DNA of 30,131 bases from Lachnospiraceae bacterium (GTDB lineage Bacteria > Bacillota > Clostridia > Lachnospirales > Lachnospiraceae): NCBI GenBank assembly GCA_015258095.1, contig JABZIV010000025.1, positions 1-30,131 of the forward strand, read 5' to 3'. Within the stretch, counting starts at the first letter, position 1; the number at the start of each line of letters is the position of its first letter. The translations under genes were made by a program, and so were the position numbers. Under the pieces are notes generated by a model that saw only the letters and a program-made list of their open reading frames with translations, did not search any database and was not told where the DNA came from. This document shows positions 8,039-15,405 of this stretch, one piece after another.

Positions 8039-9286
8039 TTGGAAGAGAGCAGAAAAGATATCTTTTGGAATGCGCTGGGAAGCATGGTCTATGCCCTTGC
8101 TTCCATGATTCTGGCTTTTTTTGTCCTGCGCTTACTTGGAGAAAGAGAGGGAGGAATCTTCGGCTTCGGCTATTCCACCCTGGGACAGCAGTTTTTTATT
8201 CTGGCTTATTTCGGTATTCGTCCGTTTCAAATCACGGATATGAAGGGGGAGTTCTCCTTCAAAGAGTATCTTGGATTTCGGAATATCACGGCAGCACTGG
8301 CTTTCCTCTTTTCCTCCCTGTTTTTGCTTTTTCAGTTTGCCGCCGGACAGTATGACGCTGAAAAAACGGCGGTTTTATCGGCTCTTTGTCTCTATAAAAT
8401 TATAGACGGCTATATCGATGTCTATGAATCGGAGCTGCAAAGAAGAGGAAAGTTATATAAAACCGGACAATCCCTCTTTTTTAGAACCTGTTTTTCCGTA
8501 CTGGCTTTATTGCTTTGTCTTCTTTCCACGGGAAAGCTCTTTTTTTCCGTATGTGTCATGAATCTCGCAGAGATCCTTTCCTTCTTTGCTTTTTGTGTTC
8601 TTCCGCTCGGAAAGACGGAAGCGCTTGCCGTAGAGCGGCCCTTGACGAGTTCTTCTGTAAGGGCGCTTTTTCAGGAAAATCTTCTCCTTTTTTTATCTGT
8701 TTTTTTGGATTTCTATGTTTTTTCCGCATCCAAATATGCGGTAGATGCGGTTCTCGGTTCCTCTTATTCGGGAATCTATAACCTTCTGTTTATGCCGAGT
8801 AATTTTATTTATCTGCTGGCAAACTTCATTATCCGTCCGGCCCTTCCTCACCTTGCTGCCCTATGGCAGGCGGAAGAACGGGGAGGATTTCGGAAAGAGG
8901 AAAGAAAGATTCTTCGGAAAATAGTTCTCTTGTCCGCTCTCTTACTGTTCCTTGCGCTTCTTCTTTCTTTCCCGGCACTTTGGATATTGGAGAGGCTTTT
9001 AGGGGGGGCGTTTTACGGAAAGATGACAAAAGAGCAAATTCCCTTCTGTATCATGATTCTCGGAGGCTGCTTTTATGCCCTTGCCAATCTGGAATACTAT
9101 CTTTTGGTGACGAAAAGAAGGCAGGGAAGAATCTTCCTCGGTTATGCTGTTGCGGCTGTCCTCTCCTTCCTTAGCGCGAATTTCATGGTGAGACAGGGCC
9201 ATTTCTTTCTTGCGGCAGTGGAGTTTTCTCTCTTGATGTTTTTCCTCTTTGTTTTTTTCTTTGTATCCGAAGAAACGGACAGATAG
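8039..9286 (+). CDS. Wzx-like polysaccharide flippase (polytopic membrane protein)
   Basis: A 415-aa membrane protein with about 12 hydrophobic segments, arranged like oligosaccharide flippases of the MATE/MVF group that move undecaprenyl-linked repeat units across the membrane. The N-terminus EESRKDIFWNALGSMVYAL is typical: a short basic cytoplasmic stretch and then helix 1. The helices in the C-terminal half are interrupted by a charged loop (EERGGFRKEERKILRK). I chose the TTG at 8039 because AAAGGG and AGGA lie just upstream; the frame remains open to a TTG at 7934 but that stretch is made of tandem repeats and lacks a ribosome binding site. Its neighbours are glycosyltransferases on both sides. 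Substrate unknown. Confidence 0.8.
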   Translation: MEESRKDIFWNALGSMVYALASMILAFFVLRLLGEREGGIFGFGYSTLGQQFFILAYFGIRPFQITDMKGEFSFKEYLGFRNITAALAFLFSSLFLLFQFAAGQYDAEKTAVLSALCLYKIIDGYIDVYESELQRRGKLYKTGQSLFFRTCFSVLALLLCLLSTGKLFFSVCVMNLAEILSFFAFCVLPLGKTEALAVERPLTSSSVRALFQENLLLFLSVFLDFYVFSASKYAVDAVLGSSYSGIYNLLFMPSNFIYLLANFIIRPALPHLAALWQAEERGGFRKEERKILRKIVLLSALLLFLALLLSFPALWILERLLGGAFYGKMTKEQIPFCIMILGGCFYALANLEYYLLVTKRRQGRIFLGYAVAAVLSFLSANFMVRQGHFFLAAVEFSLLMFFLFVFFFVSEETDR

Positions 9287-9327
9287 AGAACGTCTACACG
9301 ACCGGATAGGGAAAGCTTTGTCGATTC

Positions 9328-9356
9328 TTTTCATTCTGTGCAAGCCATGTTAGAAT
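9328..9356 (+). promoter_or_regulatory. Candidate extended -10 promoter before the second GT
   Basis: TTTTCA (9328-9333), 17 bases, TAGAAT (9351-9356), with TG at 9348-9349 making an extended -10. It lies between the flippase stop and the 21-bp repeat that carries the GT start. Confidence 0.4.
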
Positions 9357-9382
9357 AGCCTTTGCTTTGAAAAGTGTTAAAG

Positions 9383-9424
9383 GAGAGCATCTCGCCATGT
9401 TAAGAGAGCATCTCACAATGTTGA
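9383..9424 (+). repeat. 21-bp tandem duplication spanning the GT translation start
   Basis: Two copies (9383-9403 and 9404-9424), 18 of 21 bases identical, each holding GAGAGCATCTC and an ATG five or six bases later. GAGAGCATCTC can itself fold (GAGA/TCTC). The first copy overlaps the ribosome binding site, the second lies inside the coding sequence. Confidence 0.85.
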
Positions 9425-10476
9425 GACTGCATTCTCCCGGAAATGAATCTGGAGAAAATAGAGGAAAGAGCGTGTCGGAAAGCGGAATGGCTCAGTTTGA
9501 GCAGAATGAACTGCATAAAGAAAAGGTAGAAAAAGAGGAAAACGTCCCGGTATTTGATGTTTTGATTCCGACCTATAAACCGAAGGAGAAGTTCCGTGCC
9601 CTGCTCTCTGCCATGGAAGAGCAGCTTTATCCTCCGCGGAAGATTATTGTAGTGAATACGGAAGAAAAGTATTTTCCAAAAGAGCTATTGGAGAATAGAA
9701 GGAGTATTCTGGAGGTGCATCATATCCGGAGAGAGGATTTTGATCATGCTTATGCGCGAAATCTTGCGGCCTCTTATTCGGATGCACCGTACTTTCTTTG
9801 TATGACCGATGATGCGGTTCCGGCGAACAGGAGGATGACGAAAGCGCTTCTCGATGCCTTTTCCCGGGATGAGGGGATTTGTGCGGTCTATGCGAGGCAG
9901 CTCTGTAATCCGGACAGCTCCTTTGATGAACGTCTTTCCAGAGCCTTTAATTATGGAGAAAAAGCGGAAGTGAAGGGCATAGAGGATGTTTCCCGACTGG
10001 GAATCAAGTGTTTCTTCGCATCCAATGTCTGCTGTATGTATAAAAAAACGGTCTTTCAGAAACTCTGCGGATTCCGTGAGCCGGCAATCTTCAATGAGGA
10101 CATGGTATTTGCGGCAAGGGCGGAGAAGGCAGGCTATAAAGTGGCATACGAACCGGGAGCGGAGGTCTACCATTCGCATCACTACAACGCGTGGCAGCAG
10201 TTTCGGAGAAATTTTGATTTAGGGGTTTCCCATCGGGATGCAGCGGATATATTTCAGACGGTTCCTCCCGAAGGGGAAGGAAAGAAGTATTTTCTGAAAA
10301 ATTGTCAGATTCTTCTTTCCGAGAAGAAGGGTGTTCTTCTTTTTCCGCTCTTCTTTAAGACAGCCATGCGGTATCTGGGATACAAGCTCGGAAAACAGTA
10401 TCAAAAGATTCCCGGAGGACTCGTAAAGAGGATTACATTGAATCCCCAGTATTTTGCAAGAAAGGATCCAAGTTGA
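9397..10476 (+). CDS. GT2-family glycosyltransferase, rhamnosyltransferase-like
   Basis: A 359-aa protein from the ATG at 9397, which has AGGAG 11 bases upstream; the frame is also open to a TTG at 9367, and a second ATG lies at 9418 in the repeated copy. Residues 1-50 are a hydrophilic, charged extension. The GT2 fold then starts with VFDVLIPTYKPKEKF; FDHAYARNLAASYSDAPYF and LCMTDDAVP (D138, D139) match the rhamnosyltransferase-type GT2 signature (Y/H-x-x-x-RN...D-A). IFNEDMVFAARAEKAGY carries the catalytic-base ED motif and YHSHHYNAWQQFRRNFDLG follows. Its stop overlaps the start of the permease gene by four bases. Transfer of a rhamnosyl residue is inferred from family resemblance and from the rfb genes. 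Confidence 0.87.
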   Translation: MLREHLTMLRLHSPGNESGENRGKSVSESGMAQFEQNELHKEKVEKEENVPVFDVLIPTYKPKEKFRALLSAMEEQLYPPRKIIVVNTEEKYFPKELLENRRSILEVHHIRREDFDHAYARNLAASYSDAPYFLCMTDDAVPANRRMTKALLDAFSRDEGICAVYARQLCNPDSSFDERLSRAFNYGEKAEVKGIEDVSRLGIKCFFASNVCCMYKKTVFQKLCGFREPAIFNEDMVFAARAEKAGYKVAYEPGAEVYHSHHYNAWQQFRRNFDLGVSHRDAADIFQTVPPEGEGKKYFLKNCQILLSEKKGVLLFPLFFKTAMRYLGYKLGKQYQKIPGGLVKRITLNPQYFARKDPS

Positions 10477-11279
10477 TTAGTTTATTGAAAGAAGTGAAAC
10501 GAAAACGGAGGATGATTCTGGACCTGGCCAAAGCCGATTTTAAAAAGCGCTTTGTGGGGTCTTACTTCGGCGTGATTTGGATGCTGATTCAGCCTCTGGT
10601 TACGATTGCCATTTATGCCTTTATTTTTGGTCCTTACGGATTTAAGTCCAGTCCTCCGGTTCCCAACGTGAGTTATACACTCTGGTTGATTCCGGGTATT
10701 GTTCCCTGGTTCTTTTTTTCCGAGATTATGAATATGAATACGGGCATCTTACAGGAATACCATTATCTGGTGAAGAAAGTGGTGTTCCCGATAGAGCTTT
10801 TACCTATCATCAAATTGATCAGTTGTGCGCTTGTGCACTGCTTCTTTTTACTGGTGCTGTTTCTCTTCTATCTTTTTAGCGGAAAACTGCCGGAAATTTC
10901 CTGGATACAGGTTCTCTATTATTCCTTTGCGACAGCGGTGTTCGGCTTGGGACTTTCCTATTTCACCTCTGCCATTTCGGTCTTTTTTAAAGATATGCAG
11001 CAGATTGTGGCAATCGTTCTCCAGTTTGGAATCTGGATGGTACCGATTATGTACGATGAAAATCTGTTCACGGGAAGAGCGCCCTGGCTTCATCTCTTTT
11101 TTAAGTTGAATCCTTTCTACTATGTTGTGGTGGGGTATCGGGATTCCATGATTACCGGCGCCTTTTTCTGGCAGAGACCGGGACTCGGTTTATATTTTTG
11201 GGGCGTCAGTCTCACTCTCTTGTTCTTGGGACTTCGCTTTTTCCGGAATCTTCGTCCCCATTTTTCGGATGTACTGTAA
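10473..11279 (+). CDS. ABC-2 polysaccharide export permease (Wzm/TagG-like)
   Basis: The 268-aa membrane protein begins with a basic N-terminus (SLLKEVKRKRRMILDLAKADFKKRF) followed by VGSYFGVIWMLIQPLVTIAIYAFIFG, the classic start of Wzm/TagG permeases, and has about six membrane segments. LIPGIVPWFFFSEIMN, YFTSAISVFFKDMQQI and the C-terminal LNPFYYVVVGYRD and RPHFSDVL also match the family, which exports O-antigen or teichoic-acid-like polymers with a Wzt/TagH ATPase. The start is a TTG at 10473 overlapping the upstream stop, with AAAGGA upstream. No Wzt/TagH ATPase gene follows; the next gene is an acyltransferase, so the partner must be elsewhere or outside the window. Confidence 0.9.
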   Translation: MISLLKEVKRKRRMILDLAKADFKKRFVGSYFGVIWMLIQPLVTIAIYAFIFGPYGFKSSPPVPNVSYTLWLIPGIVPWFFFSEIMNMNTGILQEYHYLVKKVVFPIELLPIIKLISCALVHCFFLLVLFLFYLFSGKLPEISWIQVLYYSFATAVFGLGLSYFTSAISVFFKDMQQIVAIVLQFGIWMVPIMYDENLFTGRAPWLHLFFKLNPFYYVVVGYRDSMITGAFFWQRPGLGLYFWGVSLTLLFLGLRFFRNLRPHFSDVL

Positions 11280-11297
11280 GAAGGGTAGGAGGAATGT

Positions 11298-12062
11298 ATG
11301 TTTAGTTTGATTCGCGTCCTTTTTTTGTTAATCGGCTTTCTGGGATTTGGAAGCCTTCGCCTTTTCTTTATTCGAAGAAGAGAAAGAACGGAGGAGCGGG
11401 ACCGGGAATGCCTGGCCATTGTGCAGGGAAAGTTACGGGATATTCTTCGCATCTGTAAGGTGAAGCTTCACGTGGAAGGGCTGGAAAATATTCCGGAGAA
11501 GGAAGCGGTACTTTTCGTCGGCAATCATCGTTCTTATTTTGATATTGTTATCGGCTATACTTTGATGAAAAATCGTACCGGCTTTATATCCAAAGACGAC
11601 CTTGCCGTGATTCCGACTCTGAAGATGTGGATGGAGGAGCTTCACTGCCTTTTCCTGGATCGGAGCAATCTAAAGCAGAACCTGAAAGTGGTGATTGAAG
11701 CGATTCAGGGAATCAAGAAAGGCATTTCATACTGGATTTATCCGGAAGGAACCAGAACCAAAGGAGAGAGTGAACTGGAAATGGCACCCTTTAAGGAGGG
11801 ATCCTTTAAAATCGCGGAGAAGGCGAACTGTAAGATTATTCCCGTAGCCATGATTAACACCAGAAAGATCATGGAAGAAGACTTTCCGAGATTGAAGGCG
11901 GCAGAGGTGTATGTTCGTTTCGGAAAGCCTATTGTGCTTTCGGATTTATCGGAAGAAGACCGGAAGCATGTCGGAAGATATGCGGAAGAGCAGATTCTCA
12001 GCATGATTAAGGAATTGAAAGACGAGGAGAAAATGACTTTCCAAAGTAAGGAAGAGGAGTAG
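11298..12062 (+). CDS. 1-acyl-sn-glycerol-3-phosphate acyltransferase (PlsC family)
   Basis: A 254-aa protein with an N-terminal hydrophobic anchor (residues 4-24) and the acyltransferase motifs NHRSYFD (76-82, the HxxxxD catalytic pair H77/D82), FLDRSN (about 119-124), YPEGTRT (148-154) and IIPVAMINT. The family acylates lysophosphatidic acid at the membrane to make phosphatidic acid, but related enzymes acylate other acceptors. Three genes of polymer assembly lie upstream, so an acceptor in the polysaccharide pathway cannot be excluded. The ATG at 11298 is preceded by TAGGAGGAATGT, a strong ribosome binding site; another ATG four bases upstream is out of frame. Confidence 0.88.
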   Translation: MFSLIRVLFLLIGFLGFGSLRLFFIRRRERTEERDRECLAIVQGKLRDILRICKVKLHVEGLENIPEKEAVLFVGNHRSYFDIVIGYTLMKNRTGFISKDDLAVIPTLKMWMEELHCLFLDRSNLKQNLKVVIEAIQGIKKGISYWIYPEGTRTKGESELEMAPFKEGSFKIAEKANCKIIPVAMINTRKIMEEDFPRLKAAEVYVRFGKPIVLSDLSEEDRKHVGRYAEEQILSMIKELKDEEKMTFQSKEEE

Positions 12063-12101
12063 GAAGGGAAGTTTACAATAGAGTAAAGCGGAGGAGGGAA
12101 G

Positions 12102-13262
12102 ATGGGACTGTCAGAGATTCGGAAAGAACTGGACGAGATTGACAGAAGCTTACTGCACCTTTTCGAGAAGAGGATGCAGCTTGCGCTGGAAGTTGCGAAA
12201 GATAAGGAGAAAACCGGGAAAGCAGTCTTTGACGGGAAGAGGGAAGCGGAAAAATTGGACAGTGTATCAGCTCTGGTTTCGGATGCCGATTTAAAAACAC
12301 CGGTTCGGGAACTTTTCAACGGTCTTATGACCCTGTCCAGGCGGAGACAGCTCGAGTATCTGGCTACGAAGGGGAGAAGAGGAAAGTTCGGCTTTACAGA
12401 GGTTCCGACGCTTTCTTTTCGCGGAAAAAAGCTGCTCGTACAGGGCGTTCGTTGGTCTTATTCTTATCTTGCGGGAAGAACCCTTTTTCCGGATGAGGCG
12501 ATTTCCTTTGCAGAGCATTTTCAGGATGTGGTAGAAGCGATTATGGAGGGCAAGACGGATTACGGCATTCTTCCCATTGACAATTCCACTTACGGGATGG
12601 TGCAGGACAACTATGATTTGCTGCATGAATATACGGAACTCACGGTTTTAAGAGAGATTTTTTATCCGGTTTCCCACTGCCTCGCAACGGCAAAGGTAGA
12701 GAAAGAGGAAGTGCTTAGGAAAGTATATTCTCATCCGCAGGCCCTTTCGCAGTGTAGAGAGTTTTTTCTGAAACATCCGAAGCTGGAGAAAGTTTCCGCT
12801 CTGAATACGGCGATTGCCGCAAAGATGCTTTCCGAGTCGCAGGAGGAGGGAGCGGCTGTGCTCTGTAGCAGAGAGGCGGCAGAGTACTATCATCTTTCAA
12901 TCCTGGAGGATCGGGTCAGTAGCAAAGAGAATACGACGCGTTTTTTTCTTCTGGGAAGAGAGAAAGAGTACACGAAAGAGGCGTATAAACTCAGCCTGAC
13001 TTTGCGCATTCCGAATACGGTGGGCAGTCTTTATCATGTACTGGAAAACTTCCTTTGGAATGATCTTTCCTTGAGCATGATTCAGAGTAGACCCCTGGGA
13101 GACGGCGCTTTTTCGTATCTCTTCTTTATTGATGTACTCGGGAACCTCTCGGACGCAAAAATGGAGAATGCCCTGTCTTCTTTGCAGGAACTCGGGGTAG
13201 AGTACAGGATTCTGGGAAACTATCCGCCGTTTACAGAGGAACGTGGCGGGGAAAAAGAGTAA
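12102..13262 (+). CDS. pheA: Bifunctional chorismate mutase/prephenate dehydratase (P-protein)
   Basis: A 386-aa protein that makes phenylpyruvate from chorismate in phenylalanine synthesis. Residues 1-90 are a chorismate mutase domain (LSEIRKELDEIDRSLLHLFEKRMQLALEVAKDK). About 110-285 is the prephenate dehydratase domain, with GILPIDNSTYGMV and the catalytic-Thr motif ENTTRFFLLG. About 295-380 is an ACT domain (TVGSLYHVL, MIQSRPL). The phenylalanine-binding ESRP of typical ACT domains reads QSRP here, and the dehydratase start reads VQGVRWSYS instead of the usual GxxGSYS, both mild departures. The ATG at 12102 follows GGAGGAGGG. It is the last gene of the unit, with a hairpin terminator downstream. 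Confidence 0.93.
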   Translation: MGLSEIRKELDEIDRSLLHLFEKRMQLALEVAKDKEKTGKAVFDGKREAEKLDSVSALVSDADLKTPVRELFNGLMTLSRRRQLEYLATKGRRGKFGFTEVPTLSFRGKKLLVQGVRWSYSYLAGRTLFPDEAISFAEHFQDVVEAIMEGKTDYGILPIDNSTYGMVQDNYDLLHEYTELTVLREIFYPVSHCLATAKVEKEEVLRKVYSHPQALSQCREFFLKHPKLEKVSALNTAIAAKMLSESQEEGAAVLCSREAAEYYHLSILEDRVSSKENTTRFFLLGREKEYTKEAYKLSLTLRIPNTVGSLYHVLENFLWNDLSLSMIQSRPLGDGAFSYLFFIDVLGNLSDAKMENALSSLQELGVEYRILGNYPPFTEERGGEKE

Positions 13263-13291
13263 AGCGGCGAGAGGAAACGGCTGTACCTGCG

Positions 13292-13328
13292 GAAGAGGAG
13301 ACTTCGGAACTTTCCTCTTTTCTTCCCT
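13292..13328 (+). terminator. Probable terminator after pheA
   Basis: AAGAGGA (13294-13300) pairs with TCCTCTT (13314-13320) around a 13-base loop, followed by TTCTTCCC. It sits 30 bases after the pheA stop and before the promoter of the two-component genes. The loop is long and the tail is interrupted, so strength is uncertain. Confidence 0.55.
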
Positions 13329-13369
13329 TTTCCGAAACTGACGATTTTCTGAACTCGAGGGGAAAAGCT

Positions 13370-13399
13370 TGCCAGAAGGCATGGATATTTTGTAAACTG
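13370..13399 (+). promoter_or_regulatory. Candidate promoter of the two-component/ABC unit
   Basis: TTGCCA (13370-13375), 18 bases, TAAACT (13394-13399), 38 bases upstream of the response regulator. It lies after the pheA terminator and is well placed to drive the five-gene unit 13437-19419. Confidence 0.5.
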
Positions 13400-13436
13400 G
13401 AAAGATAGACTGAAGAAAGAGGCAAGGAGGATTCTT

Positions 13437-14138
13437 ATGCCACAGATCAATATTTTGGTTGTAGATGATGAGAAAGAAATCGCGGAGCTGGTAGAGATTT
13501 ATCTGGTCTCCGATGGCTATAAGGTATTTAAGGCATATAACGCGGAGGAAGGGCTGAAGATTCTTTCGGAAGAAGAGATTCATCTCGTGCTTCTGGATGT
13601 CATGATGCCCGGAATGAACGGTCTGGAACTCTGTCGGAAGATTCGGGAAAGTTCCAATATCCCCGTGATTATGCTTTCCGCCAAGTCGGAAGATCTCGAT
13701 AAGATTGTCGGGCTGACCGGAGGAGCGGACGATTACGTGACGAAGCCTTTTAATCCGCTGGAGCTTACGGCGAGAGTGAAGTCTCAGCTGCGTCGGTATA
13801 CGCAACTCAATCCGAATGCCGGAGCGAATTATATTAATAATGAGATCAATATCCGAAATATGCATATCAATAAGGATAATCATAAGGTCATTATTGATGA
13901 GGAAGAGATTAAGCTTACCCCGATTGAATTCGACATTCTCTTCCTCCTGGCGTCCCATCCCGGAAAGGTTTTTTCGACTGATGAGATCTTTGAGAAGGTC
14001 TGGAACGAAAAGGTATATGAAGCAAACAACACCGTAATGGTGCATATTCGGAGACTTCGCGGAAAGATGAAGGAAGATCAGCGGGAAGATAAGATTATCA
14101 CCACAGTCTGGGGTGTGGGATATAAGATTGAGAAGTAG
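13437..14138 (+). CDS. OmpR/PhoB-family response regulator, VanR-like
   Basis: The 233-aa protein has an N-terminal receiver domain with the acidic pair D10/D11, phospho-acceptor D54 in LLDVMMPGMNG and conserved K103 in YVTKPFNPLEL. A C-terminal winged-helix DNA-binding domain follows (TPIEFDILFLLASHPGKVFS ... VMVHIRRLRGKM ... VWGVGYKIE). The receiver resembles the VanR group in wording (ILVVDDEKEIAELVEIYL, SDGYKV). AAGGAGG seven bases upstream supports the ATG. The gene is directly followed by its kinase, with 11 bases between them, and then by an unusual ABC system, which makes those genes its likely targets. The signal is unknown; vancomycin resistance genes are absent. Confidence 0.95.
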   Translation: MPQINILVVDDEKEIAELVEIYLVSDGYKVFKAYNAEEGLKILSEEEIHLVLLDVMMPGMNGLELCRKIRESSNIPVIMLSAKSEDLDKIVGLTGGADDYVTKPFNPLELTARVKSQLRRYTQLNPNAGANYINNEINIRNMHINKDNHKVIIDEEEIKLTPIEFDILFLLASHPGKVFSTDEIFEKVWNEKVYEANNTVMVHIRRLRGKMKEDQREDKIITTVWGVGYKIEK

Positions 14139-14149
14139 GAGTGCTTCCG

Positions 14150-15394
14150 GTGAATCAGGAAAGAGTGCCTCACCATTTCGGTAGAGGATATATGATGCAG
14201 GTCTTGCTCCACGTGGGAATGTCCGCCATTTTTGCCGGCGTTGTGGAGTGTTTTCTTGTTTTTAATATCAGTTCTTATACCAATTACCTGTATCAGATGG
14301 GAAATGATCATCCGATGGTACAGAGCTTTGCTTTTGCCAGTGTAGTGAGCATTCTGCTCTTTGTTCTGCTGGGCATTGTTCTTTTTACGCTCTGTTTCTT
14401 GTTTTTACAGAGAAGAACGGCGAGAGATATCGAAACGCTTGCCCGGGCGGTGAAACAGATTTCCGCCGGAGATTTTCATACGGATATTTCGGTTTCAGGA
14501 GAAGGGGAGATTGCGCATATCGCGGAGAGCATTCGACTGATGGAAGAAGAGCTCTCCCATCATATTGAGATGGAGAAAAGCAATGAACAATCCAAGACGG
14601 ATTTGATTACCAACATTGCGCATGATTTGAGAACGCCTCTGACTTCCATCCTGGGATATCTGGAATTAATTAAAAACAGTCAGTCTGTAAACGAAGAGAT
14701 GAAGAAGCATTATCTGGAAATCGTTTACAATAAGGCTCTTCGTTTACAGAAGTTAATCGAGGAGCTTTTTGGCTTTACCAAACTTTCCTACGGGAAAATG
14801 AATATGAACATCGTGACGCTGGACTTAGTGCAGCTTCTTTCCCAGCTCATGGAGGAAAGTTATCCGAGTTTTGAGAAAAATCATCTTGCCTGTGATTTCA
14901 GCTCGAACGTAAAGTCTCTCTATATCGATGGAGACGGTGACCTGCTGGCAAGACTCTTTGATAACTTAATCAGTAATGCCGTTAAGTACGGAGCGGAAGG
15001 AAAGCGGATTGTACTCCGTCTTCGAAAGGAGAAAAATTTTGTACGGGTCACGGTTCTGAACTTCGGCTATATCATTCCGGAGAAAGAGATTCCCCTGCTT
15101 TTCGACAAGTTTTATCGTGTAGAGTCCTCCCGCTCTTTAAGCACCGGCGGAACGGGACTCGGGCTTGCCATTGTGAAGAACATCGCGGAAATGCATCACG
15201 GCAGCGTAGTGGCCAAGTCGGATCTTTCCGGAACGCGCTTTATTGTGACCCTTCCGCTGCAATATGAAGAAGAGAAGAAACTCTTTGAAGGGGAAGAACT
15301 TCGAAGAGGAAAGCCGGAAGCGGAGGAGAAGAGAAGGGAACAGAAAGAGAAACAGAACGGAGTAGAGATGCAGAGTCGGAAGAGGAAAGGGTAG
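14150..15394 (+). CDS. Sensor histidine kinase, VanS-like
   Basis: A 414-aa membrane kinase. Two membrane segments (about 16-38 and 60-86) flank a short external loop of only some 20 residues, which suggests sensing within the membrane or through a partner. HAMP follows at about 86-140. HisKA carries H158 in NIAHDLRTPLTSILGYLELI, very close to VanS. The ATPase domain has the N-box DNLISNAVKYG, LLFDKFYRVE and GGTGLGLAIVKNIAEMHHG. The C-terminal ~40 residues are a highly charged tail (EEEKKLFEGEELRRG...). I chose GTG at 14150, with AGGAG at 14137-14141 eight bases upstream, over the GTG at 14141, which lies too close to that site. Confidence 0.93.
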   Translation: MNQERVPHHFGRGYMMQVLLHVGMSAIFAGVVECFLVFNISSYTNYLYQMGNDHPMVQSFAFASVVSILLFVLLGIVLFTLCFLFLQRRTARDIETLARAVKQISAGDFHTDISVSGEGEIAHIAESIRLMEEELSHHIEMEKSNEQSKTDLITNIAHDLRTPLTSILGYLELIKNSQSVNEEMKKHYLEIVYNKALRLQKLIEELFGFTKLSYGKMNMNIVTLDLVQLLSQLMEESYPSFEKNHLACDFSSNVKSLYIDGDGDLLARLFDNLISNAVKYGAEGKRIVLRLRKEKNFVRVTVLNFGYIIPEKEIPLLFDKFYRVESSRSLSTGGTGLGLAIVKNIAEMHHGSVVAKSDLSGTRFIVTLPLQYEEEKKLFEGEELRRGKPEAEEKRREQKEKQNGVEMQSRKRKG

Positions 15395-15405
15395 GGAGAG
15401 TTTTT

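Noticed and set aside
12897..14045. A 382-codon open frame on the minus strand across pheA and the response regulator
   Set aside because: It lies antisense to two clearly recognised genes, has no family-like motif and no ribosome binding site; it is a shadow of biased codon use.
13437..15394. Vancomycin-resistance locus, suggested by VanR/VanS-like proteins
   Set aside because: No vanH, vanA/B-type ligase, vanX or vanY follows; VanRS-like pairs are common in Firmicutes with other roles.
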